36,340 bases of DNA from Candidatus Poseidoniales archaeon (lineage in GTDB: Archaea > Thermoplasmatota > Poseidoniia > Poseidoniales > Poseidoniaceae). The first letter of the stretch is position 1; every line of letters begins with the position of its first letter. The stretch spans positions 1 to 36,340 of the forward strand of contig JAPOGE010000012.1 in assembly GCA_028283345.1 (NCBI GenBank), in the 5' to 3' direction. The position numbers were made by a program, and so were the translations under genes. This document shows positions 24,075-31,709 of the stretch, one piece after another. A model generated the notes under the pieces. The model was not told the DNA's origin and did no database searches. It was given only the letters and a program-made list of their open reading frames with translations.

Positions 24075-26195
24075 TCAGCGATGTAGGATTGGCAGGAAGG
24101 CATTTGCCGCCTTCTCACAGGCATTCGCAACATCGTCCAAGCGTTGTAGTACCCGATACATGTGCATCGCCGCCAGAGCATCCTCATCACCAGACGAGAA
24201 CACGTGTGCGGCCGCCCGGGATTCCACTTCATCGGCCTCATGCTCTCTCAGATTGACCGCATCGATGAGACTTTCCAGCCTCTCCTTGGCGACCTTGGTC
24301 ATCCCCGACAGGCTCATGTCCTTCAGCGTCTCAACCGCATCCTCGTAAGCGGCGACGGTTATCGCCACCGCTTCACCCATTTTCTTGAGGTTCACCAGGG
24401 CCTCGTCATTGTCGTAGAGTTCTCTGAACGATAGTTGTTCAGCAACATTTTGTGCGTAGTCGGCGATTCGGTCTTGGCGACTGAGCATGTGTAGGAATTC
24501 ATCCCGATTGACCATCAAGCGGAATTCAAGCGCCACCATTTTCGAACGCAGGTCATTCTTGAGCACATCAGCGGCCAACTCGGCCTCAATAGTTGCCTTG
24601 ATTTCAGCGCTGGCATCCTTTCTCTCGGAAGCCTTGTTCACCGCCTCCAACATTTTCTCGACGGTGATTTCTACCGATTTGGCATGCTCGTGGAATAATT
24701 CGAATGGTGTGTGGGCGACGGCATCATCTATCAAGGTCGAATCGTGCACGACCTCTTTGACCGGCTCGTCACGAATGTTCTTCCACATCACATAGCCTAC
24801 GGTCAGGAAAGCGATCGGTAGGATCACTATCATATTCAGGTCATCACCACCAGAGGCGACGAAGAGGACCACGGCACCGAATGCTGTGACGGGGACGCTG
24901 GCTATCCAAGAAGCGACGATCTTGCCGAAGACCCGGAAATCAACAGCCTTCGCGCCACCGGCCAGGCCGACTCCGACCACCGCTCCAACCAAGGTGTGGG
25001 TGGTAGATACCGGGACCGCAAGGAATGGCATCGAGAACATCAGAATCGTCGTGGCCGCACCGAATTCCGCGGCAAAGCCGCGGGTCGGAGTTATTTCGGT
25101 GATTTTGGTACCGATGGTCTCCATCACCCGCCAGCCCCAGGTCATTACCCCGATGGCGATTCCGAGGCTGCCCAGCAGTAATATCCACACCGGGATTGAG
25201 GTCTTCTCCAGGATTTCACCACCACCGCCGAGGATTTGCCATACCGCAGCCATCGGCCCGATAGCGTTTGAGAGGTCGTTTGCTCCGTGCGCGAAAGCGA
25301 CATATGCGGCGGTGATGATCTGCAACCACACGAAGATGCGCTCAACCCCCTTGAAGCCGCGCTTCTCATCATTGATATCGACGCGAATCAAGACATTATA
25401 CAGCACCAGGCTTGCTAAGGTGCCAATCACGGTCGCGACGATCAATGAGTTCAGTGGGAACCATGCATTATCTGCCATCGGATTCCAAACTCCACCTTCA
25501 TTCACCGGTAACCAGTCGTATTTGCTGACGATGAACCCCTCGCTCTCCAAATTGGAGAAAAATCCCTTCAATGCCTTGAATTGAAGCGCTAGACCGAGGA
25601 CAAAGAAGGTTGGGAATGCGAGAATCGGAGCGATAATGATTGCTTTCTCCTCAGGATTTTCTGCATCCATTATCGTCCTCTTGATGATGTAGTAAGAGAA
25701 GAATGCGAGCAGCCCTCCCACCAATGGGCTGACTACCCAGGAGATCACCACTTTGAGCACGACCCCCCAATTGATGAGATCATCCATCTCATACTTGACC
25801 TCGAGAATCAGGCCGATACCGATGATACCACCGATGATTGAGTGGGTGGTGGAGACCGGTAGGCCGAGCCGGGTGGCGACGGTCAACCAAGTTGCCGCGG
25901 CCATCATCGCGGCGATGAAACCAAAAGCCAAATCACGCGAGAATTGGCTACTTACTTTTTCGAAATCCACATTCAAGATACCTTTCCTAATAGTATCGGT
26001 AACCGCATCACCAGCAAAGAAAGCACCGCAGAATTCAAAGATTGCCGCGATTATCACCGCCTGCTTCAGAGTCAGGGCACGTGAACCGACCGAGGTACCC
26101 ATCGCATTGGCTACATCATTAGCACCGATATTCCAAGCCATATAGGCACAGACCAGCAGTGCCAGTCCCAGAATGATGATGGTGGTGGGTTCCAT
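24075..26195 (-). CDS. PiT-family phosphate transporter fused to a DUF47/PhoU-like domain
   Basis: A 706-residue membrane protein. The N-terminal ~500 residues are a PiT (inorganic phosphate) permease with two inverted signature repeats, AWNIGANDVANAMGTSVGS and AHGANDLSNAIGPMAAV, and about ten helices. The C-terminal ~200 residues form a helical PhoU-like DUF47 domain (NRDEFLHMLSRQDRIADYAQNVAEQL). In many organisms these are separate, adjacent genes, so this is a fusion. I choose the ATG at 26195 over one at 26225: a TATA box (ATATACTATC) sits over the upstream ATG, with its core 18 bases from the chosen start, implying a leaderless transcript. It is divergent from AbrB-PhoU, a fitting phosphate pair. 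Confidence 0.93.
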   Translation of the reverse strand: MEPTTIIILGLALLVCAYMAWNIGANDVANAMGTSVGSRALTLKQAVIIAAIFEFCGAFFAGDAVTDTIRKGILNVDFEKVSSQFSRDLAFGFIAAMMAAATWLTVATRLGLPVSTTHSIIGGIIGIGLILEVKYEMDDLINWGVVLKVVISWVVSPLVGGLLAFFSYYIIKRTIMDAENPEEKAIIIAPILAFPTFFVLGLALQFKALKGFFSNLESEGFIVSKYDWLPVNEGGVWNPMADNAWFPLNSLIVATVIGTLASLVLYNVLIRVDINDEKRGFKGVERIFVWLQIITAAYVAFAHGANDLSNAIGPMAAVWQILGGGGEILEKTSIPVWILLLGSLGIAIGVMTWGWRVMETIGTKITEITPTRGFAAEFGAATTILMFSMPFLAVPVSTTHTLVGAVVGVGLAGGAKAVDFRVFGKIVASWIASVPVTAFGAVVLFVASGGDDLNMIVILPIAFLTVGYVMWKNIRDEPVKEVVHDSTLIDDAVAHTPFELFHEHAKSVEITVEKMLEAVNKASERKDASAEIKATIEAELAADVLKNDLRSKMVALEFRLMVNRDEFLHMLSRQDRIADYAQNVAEQLSFRELYDNDEALVNLKKMGEAVAITVAAYEDAVETLKDMSLSGMTKVAKERLESLIDAVNLREHEADEVESRAAAHVFSSGDEDALAAMHMYRVLQRLDDVANACEKAANAFLPILHR

Positions 26196-26212
26196 GGCGT
26201 TCTCACGGTCGA

Positions 26213-26250
26213 GATAGTATATCATCGAGAACTTAGGTAATCTATATAGA
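26213..26250. promoter_or_regulatory. Divergent promoter pair of the phosphate genes
   Basis: The minus-strand TATA box ATATACTATC (about 26213-26222) serves the transporter at 26195. The plus-strand TCTATATAGA (26241-26250) serves AbrB-PhoU at 26273. Both spacings fit leaderless transcripts, and the two core promoters are only about 20 bases apart, so their use may be mutually exclusive. Confidence 0.55.
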
Positions 26251-26272
26251 ACTATGTAGTATCGTAGCGAAC

Positions 26273-27319
26273 ATGGTATCTGGCCCCGGTGATGAGGAAA
26301 TCAGGAAAGTGCAATTGACCGGAGGGGTGACTTACACAATCAGCCTGCCGAAGAAGTGGGTCGTCGCCAACGACATTCAGCCGCGTGACTCGCTTCGACT
26401 GGATTGGCGCCCCAGCGGGGCGATTCGCCTGACCCCGCTTCACGTCAGCGAACAGAGCGGGAAGAGATTAGATATTGTCGCCGACAAATTACCACCGGGA
26501 AGTCTGCACGACCACCTGATGGCTGCATATATTTCCGGCGGAGATTTAATAAAAGTCAGATATGAATCGGGTTCGGAGAAGAAATATTCGCGAGAGATTC
26601 GCAGATTCTTACGTAACACTCGTGGTTTCGAAATCCTCGCCGAGGATGATGAATCACAATCTTTGGTTTGCCTGATCAAATCCGGAGAAATGCCTTTGCA
26701 GTCGAGCCTCAATCGAATGTATTTCTTATTGTCATCACTCTCGCGTGATGTGATGGCGGTATTTACCGGCGAAGATCTGGATGTTCTCAGCGATGATGGC
26801 GAGCGAGAATCCGAAGTTGATGCGATGCACTATCTGATCGAGCGCCAGGTGGGGGTGCTATTGGATTTTCACGCCGTGGCCTCATCGCTTGACCTCAACC
26901 GCAATCAAGCGGTACAATATTCTAAACTGGCAAACTCGTTGGAGCGGATGATGGACCATATGTTCCAGATTTCCACCCTCCTGCGTGAAACCCAACCCTT
27001 GCCTGAACTCGATGCCGATTCGGAACCACTGATCCATATCCCGGTCTGGCAATCAGCCCTGAAACAGATGATGATCGACATCAGAACCCGAGATTCACAT
27101 ACCATTGAACATGCTCGTGAGTCACTTCAATCGGCGCAAAAACAACTCGGTGAGCATGAGGAGCGAATGATGGTCGACAAGAAAAGGCGAGCATTGCCAA
27201 TGTTGTTTGAGTTCAGATTATCCGAATCGATTCGCAGATTATGTGCCTATGCATTGGATATAGGCGAGACCCTGCTCAACATGAAAGCATATGATGAGAT
27301 GATTCTCGAATACAATTAG
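26273..27319 (+). CDS. phoU: AbrB-PhoU phosphate-uptake regulator
   Basis: A 348-residue archaeal-type PhoU. The N-terminal 50 residues are a SpoVT/AbrB swapped-hairpin DNA-binding domain (RKVQLTGGVTYTISLPKKWV...DSLRL). The rest is the helical PhoU region, with two three-helix modules (about 130-220 and 230-348). The combination suggests a DNA-binding phosphate regulator rather than the kinase-interacting PhoU of bacteria. It is divergent from the PiT-DUF47 gene and likely controls it by binding between the two promoters (inference). The ATG fits a leaderless start from the TATA box near 26245. Confidence 0.9.
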   Translation: MVSGPGDEEIRKVQLTGGVTYTISLPKKWVVANDIQPRDSLRLDWRPSGAIRLTPLHVSEQSGKRLDIVADKLPPGSLHDHLMAAYISGGDLIKVRYESGSEKKYSREIRRFLRNTRGFEILAEDDESQSLVCLIKSGEMPLQSSLNRMYFLLSSLSRDVMAVFTGEDLDVLSDDGERESEVDAMHYLIERQVGVLLDFHAVASSLDLNRNQAVQYSKLANSLERMMDHMFQISTLLRETQPLPELDADSEPLIHIPVWQSALKQMMIDIRTRDSHTIEHARESLQSAQKQLGEHEERMMVDKKRRALPMLFEFRLSESIRRLCAYALDIGETLLNMKAYDEMILEYN

Positions 27320-27488
27320 TGGACAAGTAGTTGCCCGATGTCGTCGAATAGTTGCCGGCCTGATTCCGGCGATATCCGGACCCCTCTGGCAGTTTGAGTG
27401 GTTGGGAGAACCCACGACATATTCATATACAGAAGGTGTAGTAAGTAAATCAAGAGCAATAAGTAAACTGCTCGCCCGAGGTGAAAAG

Positions 27489-27614
27489 ATGGATCAAGAA
27501 TTAGAAGGATATGTAGAGGAAGTCATGGAAAAACAGCAATACCGAGAAGGAATTTTCAGTAAGTTCTGGAATTTTCCCAACCTTTTCGACATCATTCGTG
27601 GGCGCACTCATTGA
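27489..27614 (+). CDS. Small hypothetical protein, 41 residues
   Basis: An ATG at 27489 with GAGGTG five bases upstream opens 41 codons. The product is an acidic helix (MDQELEGYVEEVMEKQQYREG) followed by an aromatic stretch (FSKFWNFPNLFDII). The Shine-Dalgarno site supports translation. It ends 36 bases before the AlkB-like gene, but that gene seems to have its own promoter. No homologue is recognised. Between 27319 and 27489 I see nothing else. Confidence 0.5.
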   Translation: MDQELEGYVEEVMEKQQYREGIFSKFWNFPNLFDIIRGRTH

Positions 27615-27652
27615 GTATATCGTTTTCAATGATGACGCTGTCACAGCGTCAT
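27614..27652 (+). promoter_or_regulatory. Promoter and perfect dyad of the AlkB-like gene
   Basis: A TATA-like GTATAT lies at about 27615-27620, 31 bases before the start codon. Between them is the perfect dyad ATGACGCTG-TCA-CAGCGTCAT (27632-27652), whose right end overlaps the ATG at 27651. If the transcript is leaderless, the dyad lies in DNA at the transcription start and is best read as a repressor operator. If not, it would be a hairpin hiding the start codon. Confidence 0.6.
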
Positions 27653-28661
27653 GAATCATGAGTTGACAGCCGCACCGCGACTCGAGTCGTGGCCCTGGCA
27701 TCTGCTCGGTTTCATTCTCCCAGCAGTCGTTGTATACGGTAATCTGGTCGGCGGCTACTCGGTCGTTGTCGGCATTATAGTCGCATTAGGCATATTCCCG
27801 ATAATCGATATTTTTTCCAAACAGGCTGCGCCAGAACGTGTGGCTGAAACAAATAAGGTCGCTTGGAACACCATCCTTGTCGGTCATTCAATTGCTCAAA
27901 TAGTGGTTGTTACCACCCTTCTGTGGCGGGCATCACTAGATGGTGGACAATGGACTACCTGGGCGGCGGCGGCATCGACGGCGATGAGTAGCGGCGCCTC
28001 GGGAATAATTTCCGCCCATGAAAACGGTCATCGCAAGAAGGGCTCGCCATTGTGGTGGCTGGCGCGCCTCAATCTCCTTTCGGTCTTGTATCTGCATTTC
28101 ACCACCGAACACAATCATGGTCACCACCGTAATTATGCGACCGCGATCGACCCGGTTAGTGCACCCAAGGGCAGAGGACTATGGGTTCATCTGGGGATTG
28201 CCATACCTCGACAATTTCCTTCGGCCTGGAAAATTCACTCCCAGCGCGGCCGCCGAGGCCTGCGAAACCCGGTATTCCACGGGCTACTCCTACAAACTGC
28301 GCTGGTGGTCGGGATTTGGTATTGGCTTGGCCAATGGGTGATGCTGGCGTTCTTGATGCAGGCAGGAATTGCGATTATTCTACTTGAATATGTGAATTAC
28401 ATCCAACATTACGGCCTGAGATGTGAGGTGGGAGAGCGTCAGACGACGATGCATTCATGGGAATCCCTGTCGCTGTGGTCGCGCTGGACTTTACTTGAAT
28501 TACCCTTGCATCCAGCGCATCATCAAAAATCGAGTGACCCGATTTGGGCGCTGCGCTCGCACCCGGAATCACCGCAGATGCCGGTGGGATACTATGGCCT
28601 GTTCTGGCCTTGCACCATTCCACCGCTGTGGCGACGATTGATGGATCACCGCATCCCGTGA
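27651..28661 (+). CDS. AlkB-like alkane monooxygenase / membrane di-iron hydroxylase
   Basis: A 336-residue integral membrane protein of the fatty-acid desaturase/AlkB superfamily. The histidine boxes match AlkB in order: HENGH (about residue 123), EHNHGHH (about 154), NYIQHYG (compare NYxEHYG in AlkB) and LHPAHH. About five or six membrane helices surround them. AlkB enzymes hydroxylate terminal carbons of alkanes or related chains using oxygen and rubredoxin electrons; no rubredoxin gene is in the window. The box spacing favours a hydroxylase over a desaturase, but the substrate is not certain. The dyad at its start suggests control by a repressor. The fused beta-oxidation enzyme at 9-11 kb could process its products. 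Confidence 0.85.
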   Translation: MNHELTAAPRLESWPWHLLGFILPAVVVYGNLVGGYSVVVGIIVALGIFPIIDIFSKQAAPERVAETNKVAWNTILVGHSIAQIVVVTTLLWRASLDGGQWTTWAAAASTAMSSGASGIISAHENGHRKKGSPLWWLARLNLLSVLYLHFTTEHNHGHHRNYATAIDPVSAPKGRGLWVHLGIAIPRQFPSAWKIHSQRGRRGLRNPVFHGLLLQTALVVGIWYWLGQWVMLAFLMQAGIAIILLEYVNYIQHYGLRCEVGERQTTMHSWESLSLWSRWTLLELPLHPAHHQKSSDPIWALRSHPESPQMPVGYYGLFWPCTIPPLWRRLMDHRIP

Positions 28662-28662
28662 A

Positions 28663-28862
28663 TCATTCCCCGGCTTCGAGTTCATAGGCCTCGGAGAGCA
28701 TTCTCTGCTCCTGCTTCGCCGCATGCACCGCGAGGCGAACCGCTACTGCGGCATCTGGGGTTACCGAAATCGAGGTGATTCCACAGTAGCGGTTCGCGAA
28801 TGCATCTCAAGGTGGTCTTCGTGGTCAGCATTGGTGAAGCAGGCATTGAGGGCTGCGCGCAA
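28663..28862 (-). pseudogene. Decayed or frameshifted small ORF
   Basis: On the minus strand one frame from a TTG at 28862 reads RAALNACFTNADHEDHLEM. Another frame continues from about 28808 as DAFANRYCGITSISVTP and reaches a stop at 28663 after AAKQEQRMLSEAYELEAGE. Joined by a frameshift, they would make a ~65-residue protein. The second half has no start codon before GTG in its middle, so it is unlikely to be translated alone. No family is recognised. A 14-bp perfect inverted repeat lies inside. Confidence 0.3.
28735..28797. repeat. Perfect 14-bp inverted repeat with 35-nt loop
   Basis: GCGAACCGCTACTG (28735-28748) is exactly complementary to CAGTAGCGGTTCGC (28784-28797). The stem is GC-rich and would be very stable as RNA. 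It lies in the gap between the AlkB-like gene and the convergent cupin gene, so a bidirectional terminator or a small RNA is possible. Confidence 0.75.
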
Positions 28863-28979
28863 AGTAGGCTACGCCGATCCCTTACCTACCTTCTGTCAAT
28901 CAGTTATTCTAAGTCGGTTTATGAACTAACTATAGAAAGTAAATCGCCGCAGTTGTGCGGTTACCGGTGCAAATCCGCC

Positions 28980-29375
28980 TCAGGCAACCTTGACACCATC
29001 GGGCCAGAGCACCAGAATCAGGGTCTTCCCCCGAGTTTTAGGATTGTGGGTGGTGCCGGCATCCATCCACACGATACTTCCGCACGGATAGGTCCCCTCC
29101 TCATCGTAGACCTCCCCCTCCAAGACGAAGTAGACCTCACCCCCGGGGTGCATATGCGGCATGAAGGCCTCTACCTCTACCTCGCTATCGACATCGTAGA
29201 GCACCAGGCTGGTGTTATCCTGTTTGGCGAGTCTTCCCAAGCGGACGCCGGTACCGAAATCCTTCCAGCGAACATTCTCTTCAATCCACTTTCGGTCGAA
29301 TTTCATTGAGAGCCAGGGAGATAGGTCTTCGGTGAACGCCATATCACCGCCATTACGGCTCGGCAAATGAATCAT
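28980..29375 (-). CDS. Small cupin-domain protein (ChrR-like)
   Basis: A 131-residue single-domain cupin. The metal-site motifs are HMHPGGEVYFVLEGEVYDEEG (two histidines and a glutamate) and, later, DAGTTHNPKTRGKT with the fourth ligand histidine. The pattern resembles the cupin of ChrR-type anti-sigma proteins and related stand-alone cupins, some of which are dioxygenases; the reaction here is unknown. The start is uncertain: the ATG at 29375 is used, and an in-frame ATG at 29342 with GGTGAT upstream is a good alternative. It is divergent from the membrane-protein gene after it, with about 20 bases between. Confidence 0.85.
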   Translation of the reverse strand: MIHLPSRNGGDMAFTEDLSPWLSMKFDRKWIEENVRWKDFGTGVRLGRLAKQDNTSLVLYDVDSEVEVEAFMPHMHPGGEVYFVLEGEVYDEEGTYPCGSIVWMDAGTTHNPKTRGKTLILVLWPDGVKVA

Positions 29376-29392
29376 CGCTCAACTTCTTATGG

Positions 29393-30226
29393 GTGAGGCA
29401 CTCACTGGGGCTCGTGTCTCAAGCGCTGGTGTTACCTTCTTTTCCACCGGGAAATGTCTGGGAAGCCTATGTTGGAATCATTATTTGGATACCGTTGCTG
29501 ATGAGACTGCTTTTCTTGAGCAGACCATTTTGGCGGACATTATCCAAACTTGCTCCACATGGGGGTTGGTTAATCAAACGGGTCAAGGAAATGCCGATTC
29601 GCGGTTATGGCCTGTTGCTGTTCAACGAAATCCTCGGCTTCACTTTACCGCCATTATTGGTGTTGTTCTTCCGGATGTTATCCGATCCTCTAGGGTGGTC
29701 GACTTGGGGGGAGACGCCATTACTTGCAGGCTTGATTCTAATCACATTGCTTGGGTTGTGGGTATTCTTTGATTTTCTCCGTATTCTTAGAATTCGAAGA
29801 ATGTTACGAGCGATAGAGAAACGGAACATCAACCGCTTGAAGAAAATCGCAGACGCCGGATTCGGATTACGTGGGTGGATAAGGAAATTCAGCGGTCGGG
29901 ATAAAACCACAGAGGAGCAAGCCACTGAACCATCTCCGGCTAACCGGGTCGCCAAAGGCGCTTTGGCGACATGGGGTGTTAGGATTCTCAAAGCCCGCAA
30001 ATTGACCCCAGCTGGTCTTGTTTCTTCGGTGGCGATGAGTGCTGCGGTAGAGGGTGCTCGCTACGGGGCTGGCAAGGTATCGGACAAAATTGACGAGAAG
30101 TTACAGCAGGAGTTCGACAAGGCATCAAAAGCGAATTCAGGAACAGTAGTGGTCATTTTCCTACGTGATGTGGCGATGGGGCTGTATCCATTGTTCGCAA
30201 TCATGTTGGTTGCGGGCATATTCTGA
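29393..30226 (+). CDS. Integral membrane protein, unknown function
   Basis: A protein of up to 277 residues with about four membrane helices: near 22-42 (VWEAYVGIIIWIPLLM), near 75-95, near 105-125 and at the C-terminus (VAMGLYPLFAIMLVAGIF). A basic, Arg-rich region lies around residues 125-170 (FLRILRIRRMLRAIEKRNINRLKK) and a helical Ala/Gly-rich segment around 195-240. No family is recognised. The start is unsure: GTG codons at 29393 and 29414 are both possible, and no strong ribosome site decides between them. It ends 60 bases before phosphoglycerate mutase. Confidence 0.7.
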   Translation: MRHSLGLVSQALVLPSFPPGNVWEAYVGIIIWIPLLMRLLFLSRPFWRTLSKLAPHGGWLIKRVKEMPIRGYGLLLFNEILGFTLPPLLVLFFRMLSDPLGWSTWGETPLLAGLILITLLGLWVFFDFLRILRIRRMLRAIEKRNINRLKKIADAGFGLRGWIRKFSGRDKTTEEQATEPSPANRVAKGALATWGVRILKARKLTPAGLVSSVAMSAAVEGARYGAGKVSDKIDEKLQQEFDKASKANSGTVVVIFLRDVAMGLYPLFAIMLVAGIF

Positions 30227-30285
30227 CCTGATTAGAGGGCAGGTTGATGAGAGAAGCGCGAGGGTGGCTGGACTAAGGGGATAGC

Positions 30286-31023
30286 ATGGCTTTACTCATC
30301 CTGATGCGCCATGGTCAATCGACCTGGAATGCCGAGAACCTGTTCACCGGCTGGGTCGATGTCCCACTCTCTCAGACGGGAATCGAGGAGGCGATTGCGG
30401 GGGGGGCAGAGATTGCCGACCTGGAGATTGACGAGATTCACACCTCGACCCTGATTCGCGCCCAGATGACGGCGATGCTCGCACTGGCACAGCATTCGTC
30501 GGGTAAATCCCCAGTATTCGTCTATGCCGATGGCAATGCCGAAACCGCTGATGCGAGGGTGGGCGAGTCAAGGGGTTCTGAAAATGAACAGCGGATGGCT
30601 GAATGGTCGCAGATTCGTGGCCAGGCAGGAGGACTGGGGACAATTCCTGTGCATGTGTCATGGCAGTTGAACGAGCGCATGTATGGAGACCTCCAGGGTC
30701 TGGATAAACAGGCGACCCGCGATAAGTACGGCGATGAGCAGGTGCACATTTGGCGGCGCTCATATGACGTCCCGCCTCCCAATGGCGAGAGTCTTGAGAT
30801 GACCGCGGCACGCACCATCCCCTATCTTACCGATGTCATCATGCCGGCACTGGAGTCGGGCAACAATATCTTCGTCGCCGCGCACGGCAACAGTCTGCGC
30901 AGTATCATCATGCATATCGATGGATTGAGCCGAGAAGAAGTGCTCTCATTGGAAGTTCCGACCGGACAGCCAATCTTCTATCGCTTGGAGAATGGGGTTC
31001 TGTCAGCACTGACTCACCCTTGA
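30286..31023 (+). CDS. gpmA: 2,3-bisphosphoglycerate-dependent phosphoglycerate mutase
   Basis: A 245-residue glycolytic enzyme interconverting 3- and 2-phosphoglycerate. Diagnostic motifs are LMRHGQSTWNAENLFTGWVD with the phosphohistidine, TSTLIRAQMTA, LNERMYGDLQGLDK with the acid-base glutamate, RRSYDVPPPNGES and AAHGNSLRSIIMHI with the second histidine. The length matches bacterial dPGM. About 35 residues after TSTLIRAQMTA look like a family-atypical insert (around DGNAETADARVGES). Many archaea use the cofactor-independent enzyme instead, so this one is probably of bacterial origin. The next gene starts directly after its stop. Confidence 0.95.
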   Translation: MALLILMRHGQSTWNAENLFTGWVDVPLSQTGIEEAIAGGAEIADLEIDEIHTSTLIRAQMTAMLALAQHSSGKSPVFVYADGNAETADARVGESRGSENEQRMAEWSQIRGQAGGLGTIPVHVSWQLNERMYGDLQGLDKQATRDKYGDEQVHIWRRSYDVPPPNGESLEMTAARTIPYLTDVIMPALESGNNIFVAAHGNSLRSIIMHIDGLSREEVLSLEVPTGQPIFYRLENGVLSALTHP

Positions 31024-31701
31024 ATGGCCGAGGTGGTTGAGGTGGACGAGGAGACCGAGGTGGTTGGGGAGACCGAGGATTTTTCACAGGCGAGTGATTT
31101 CACCCCCGAATCCACTTCGATCATCGCCACGCTGAGGCGAGGATGGCAGGGTCAACCGAGAATCATCCGCTGGCCGGTGTACACGTTCGCAATCTGGGCA
31201 GTTCTAGTCATGTTGATTCAGATATCAGCGCCAGCCCCGAATGTCGAGAGCATGCCGACCTCATGCCCGGAAGGGAGTCTGAACTGCGTGCGGGTGGCGG
31301 CCGACGGCACCTCATTTCGCGCCGATGGCTTGCAGCCACCATTGGTTGAGGGAACCATCGGTGAGGCGCGGCGGGTCATTTGGCTGTGGCTTGAGGATGA
31401 GAAGGGTGGCGAACATATACGCAGTAACTCCGAACAAATGGGTGCGGTGCTTTTCTTTCACGGTCAAGATAATACCGAATTCTGGTTTTTCCCCGACGAT
31501 ATTTTCGCCCTTACAGAATGTGAAAGCGGCGGCAATCGAACCTTGGTAACCCTGCAGAGCCAGAGCCGGCTCGGGGTCGGGGATATCGGTGAGAATCACG
31601 CAAGGCTCTCCAGCCTCATAACCTACCTGAATGACTACCGATGGTCGGGTGAGAGTTGTGACTATTTCGACCCGGATGACCCGATTCACTCAATCGATTA
31701 G
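31024..31701 (+). CDS. Membrane-anchored DUF1499-family protein
   Basis: A 225-residue protein with an acidic N-terminal tail, one membrane helix (about 49-66, WPVYTFAIWAVLVMLIQI) and a C-terminal domain outside the membrane. The domain carries the DUF1499 pattern: CPEGSLNC near its start, then QSQSRLGVGDIGENHARLSSLITYL, corresponding to the family's SxSRxGxxDxGxNxxRI block. The molecular function of DUF1499 is not known to me. Its ATG immediately follows the stop of phosphoglycerate mutase (TGAATG), so the two are co-translated. It converges on the JAMM gene that follows, 8 bases away. Confidence 0.75.
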   Translation: MAEVVEVDEETEVVGETEDFSQASDFTPESTSIIATLRRGWQGQPRIIRWPVYTFAIWAVLVMLIQISAPAPNVESMPTSCPEGSLNCVRVAADGTSFRADGLQPPLVEGTIGEARRVIWLWLEDEKGGEHIRSNSEQMGAVLFFHGQDNTEFWFFPDDIFALTECESGGNRTLVTLQSQSRLGVGDIGENHARLSSLITYLNDYRWSGESCDYFDPDDPIHSID

Positions 31702-31709
31702 CGTCTCGT

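Noticed and set aside
24886-25584. Plus-strand open frame of 232 codons
   Set aside because: It is antisense to the conserved PiT permease, with a Pro/Thr/Ile-biased product and no recognised domain.
28950-28990. tRNA T-arm-like GGTGCAAATCCG next to a small CCGCA/TGCGG hairpin
   Set aside because: The flanking bases do not pair as a T-stem, and no anticodon or acceptor stem can be built around it.
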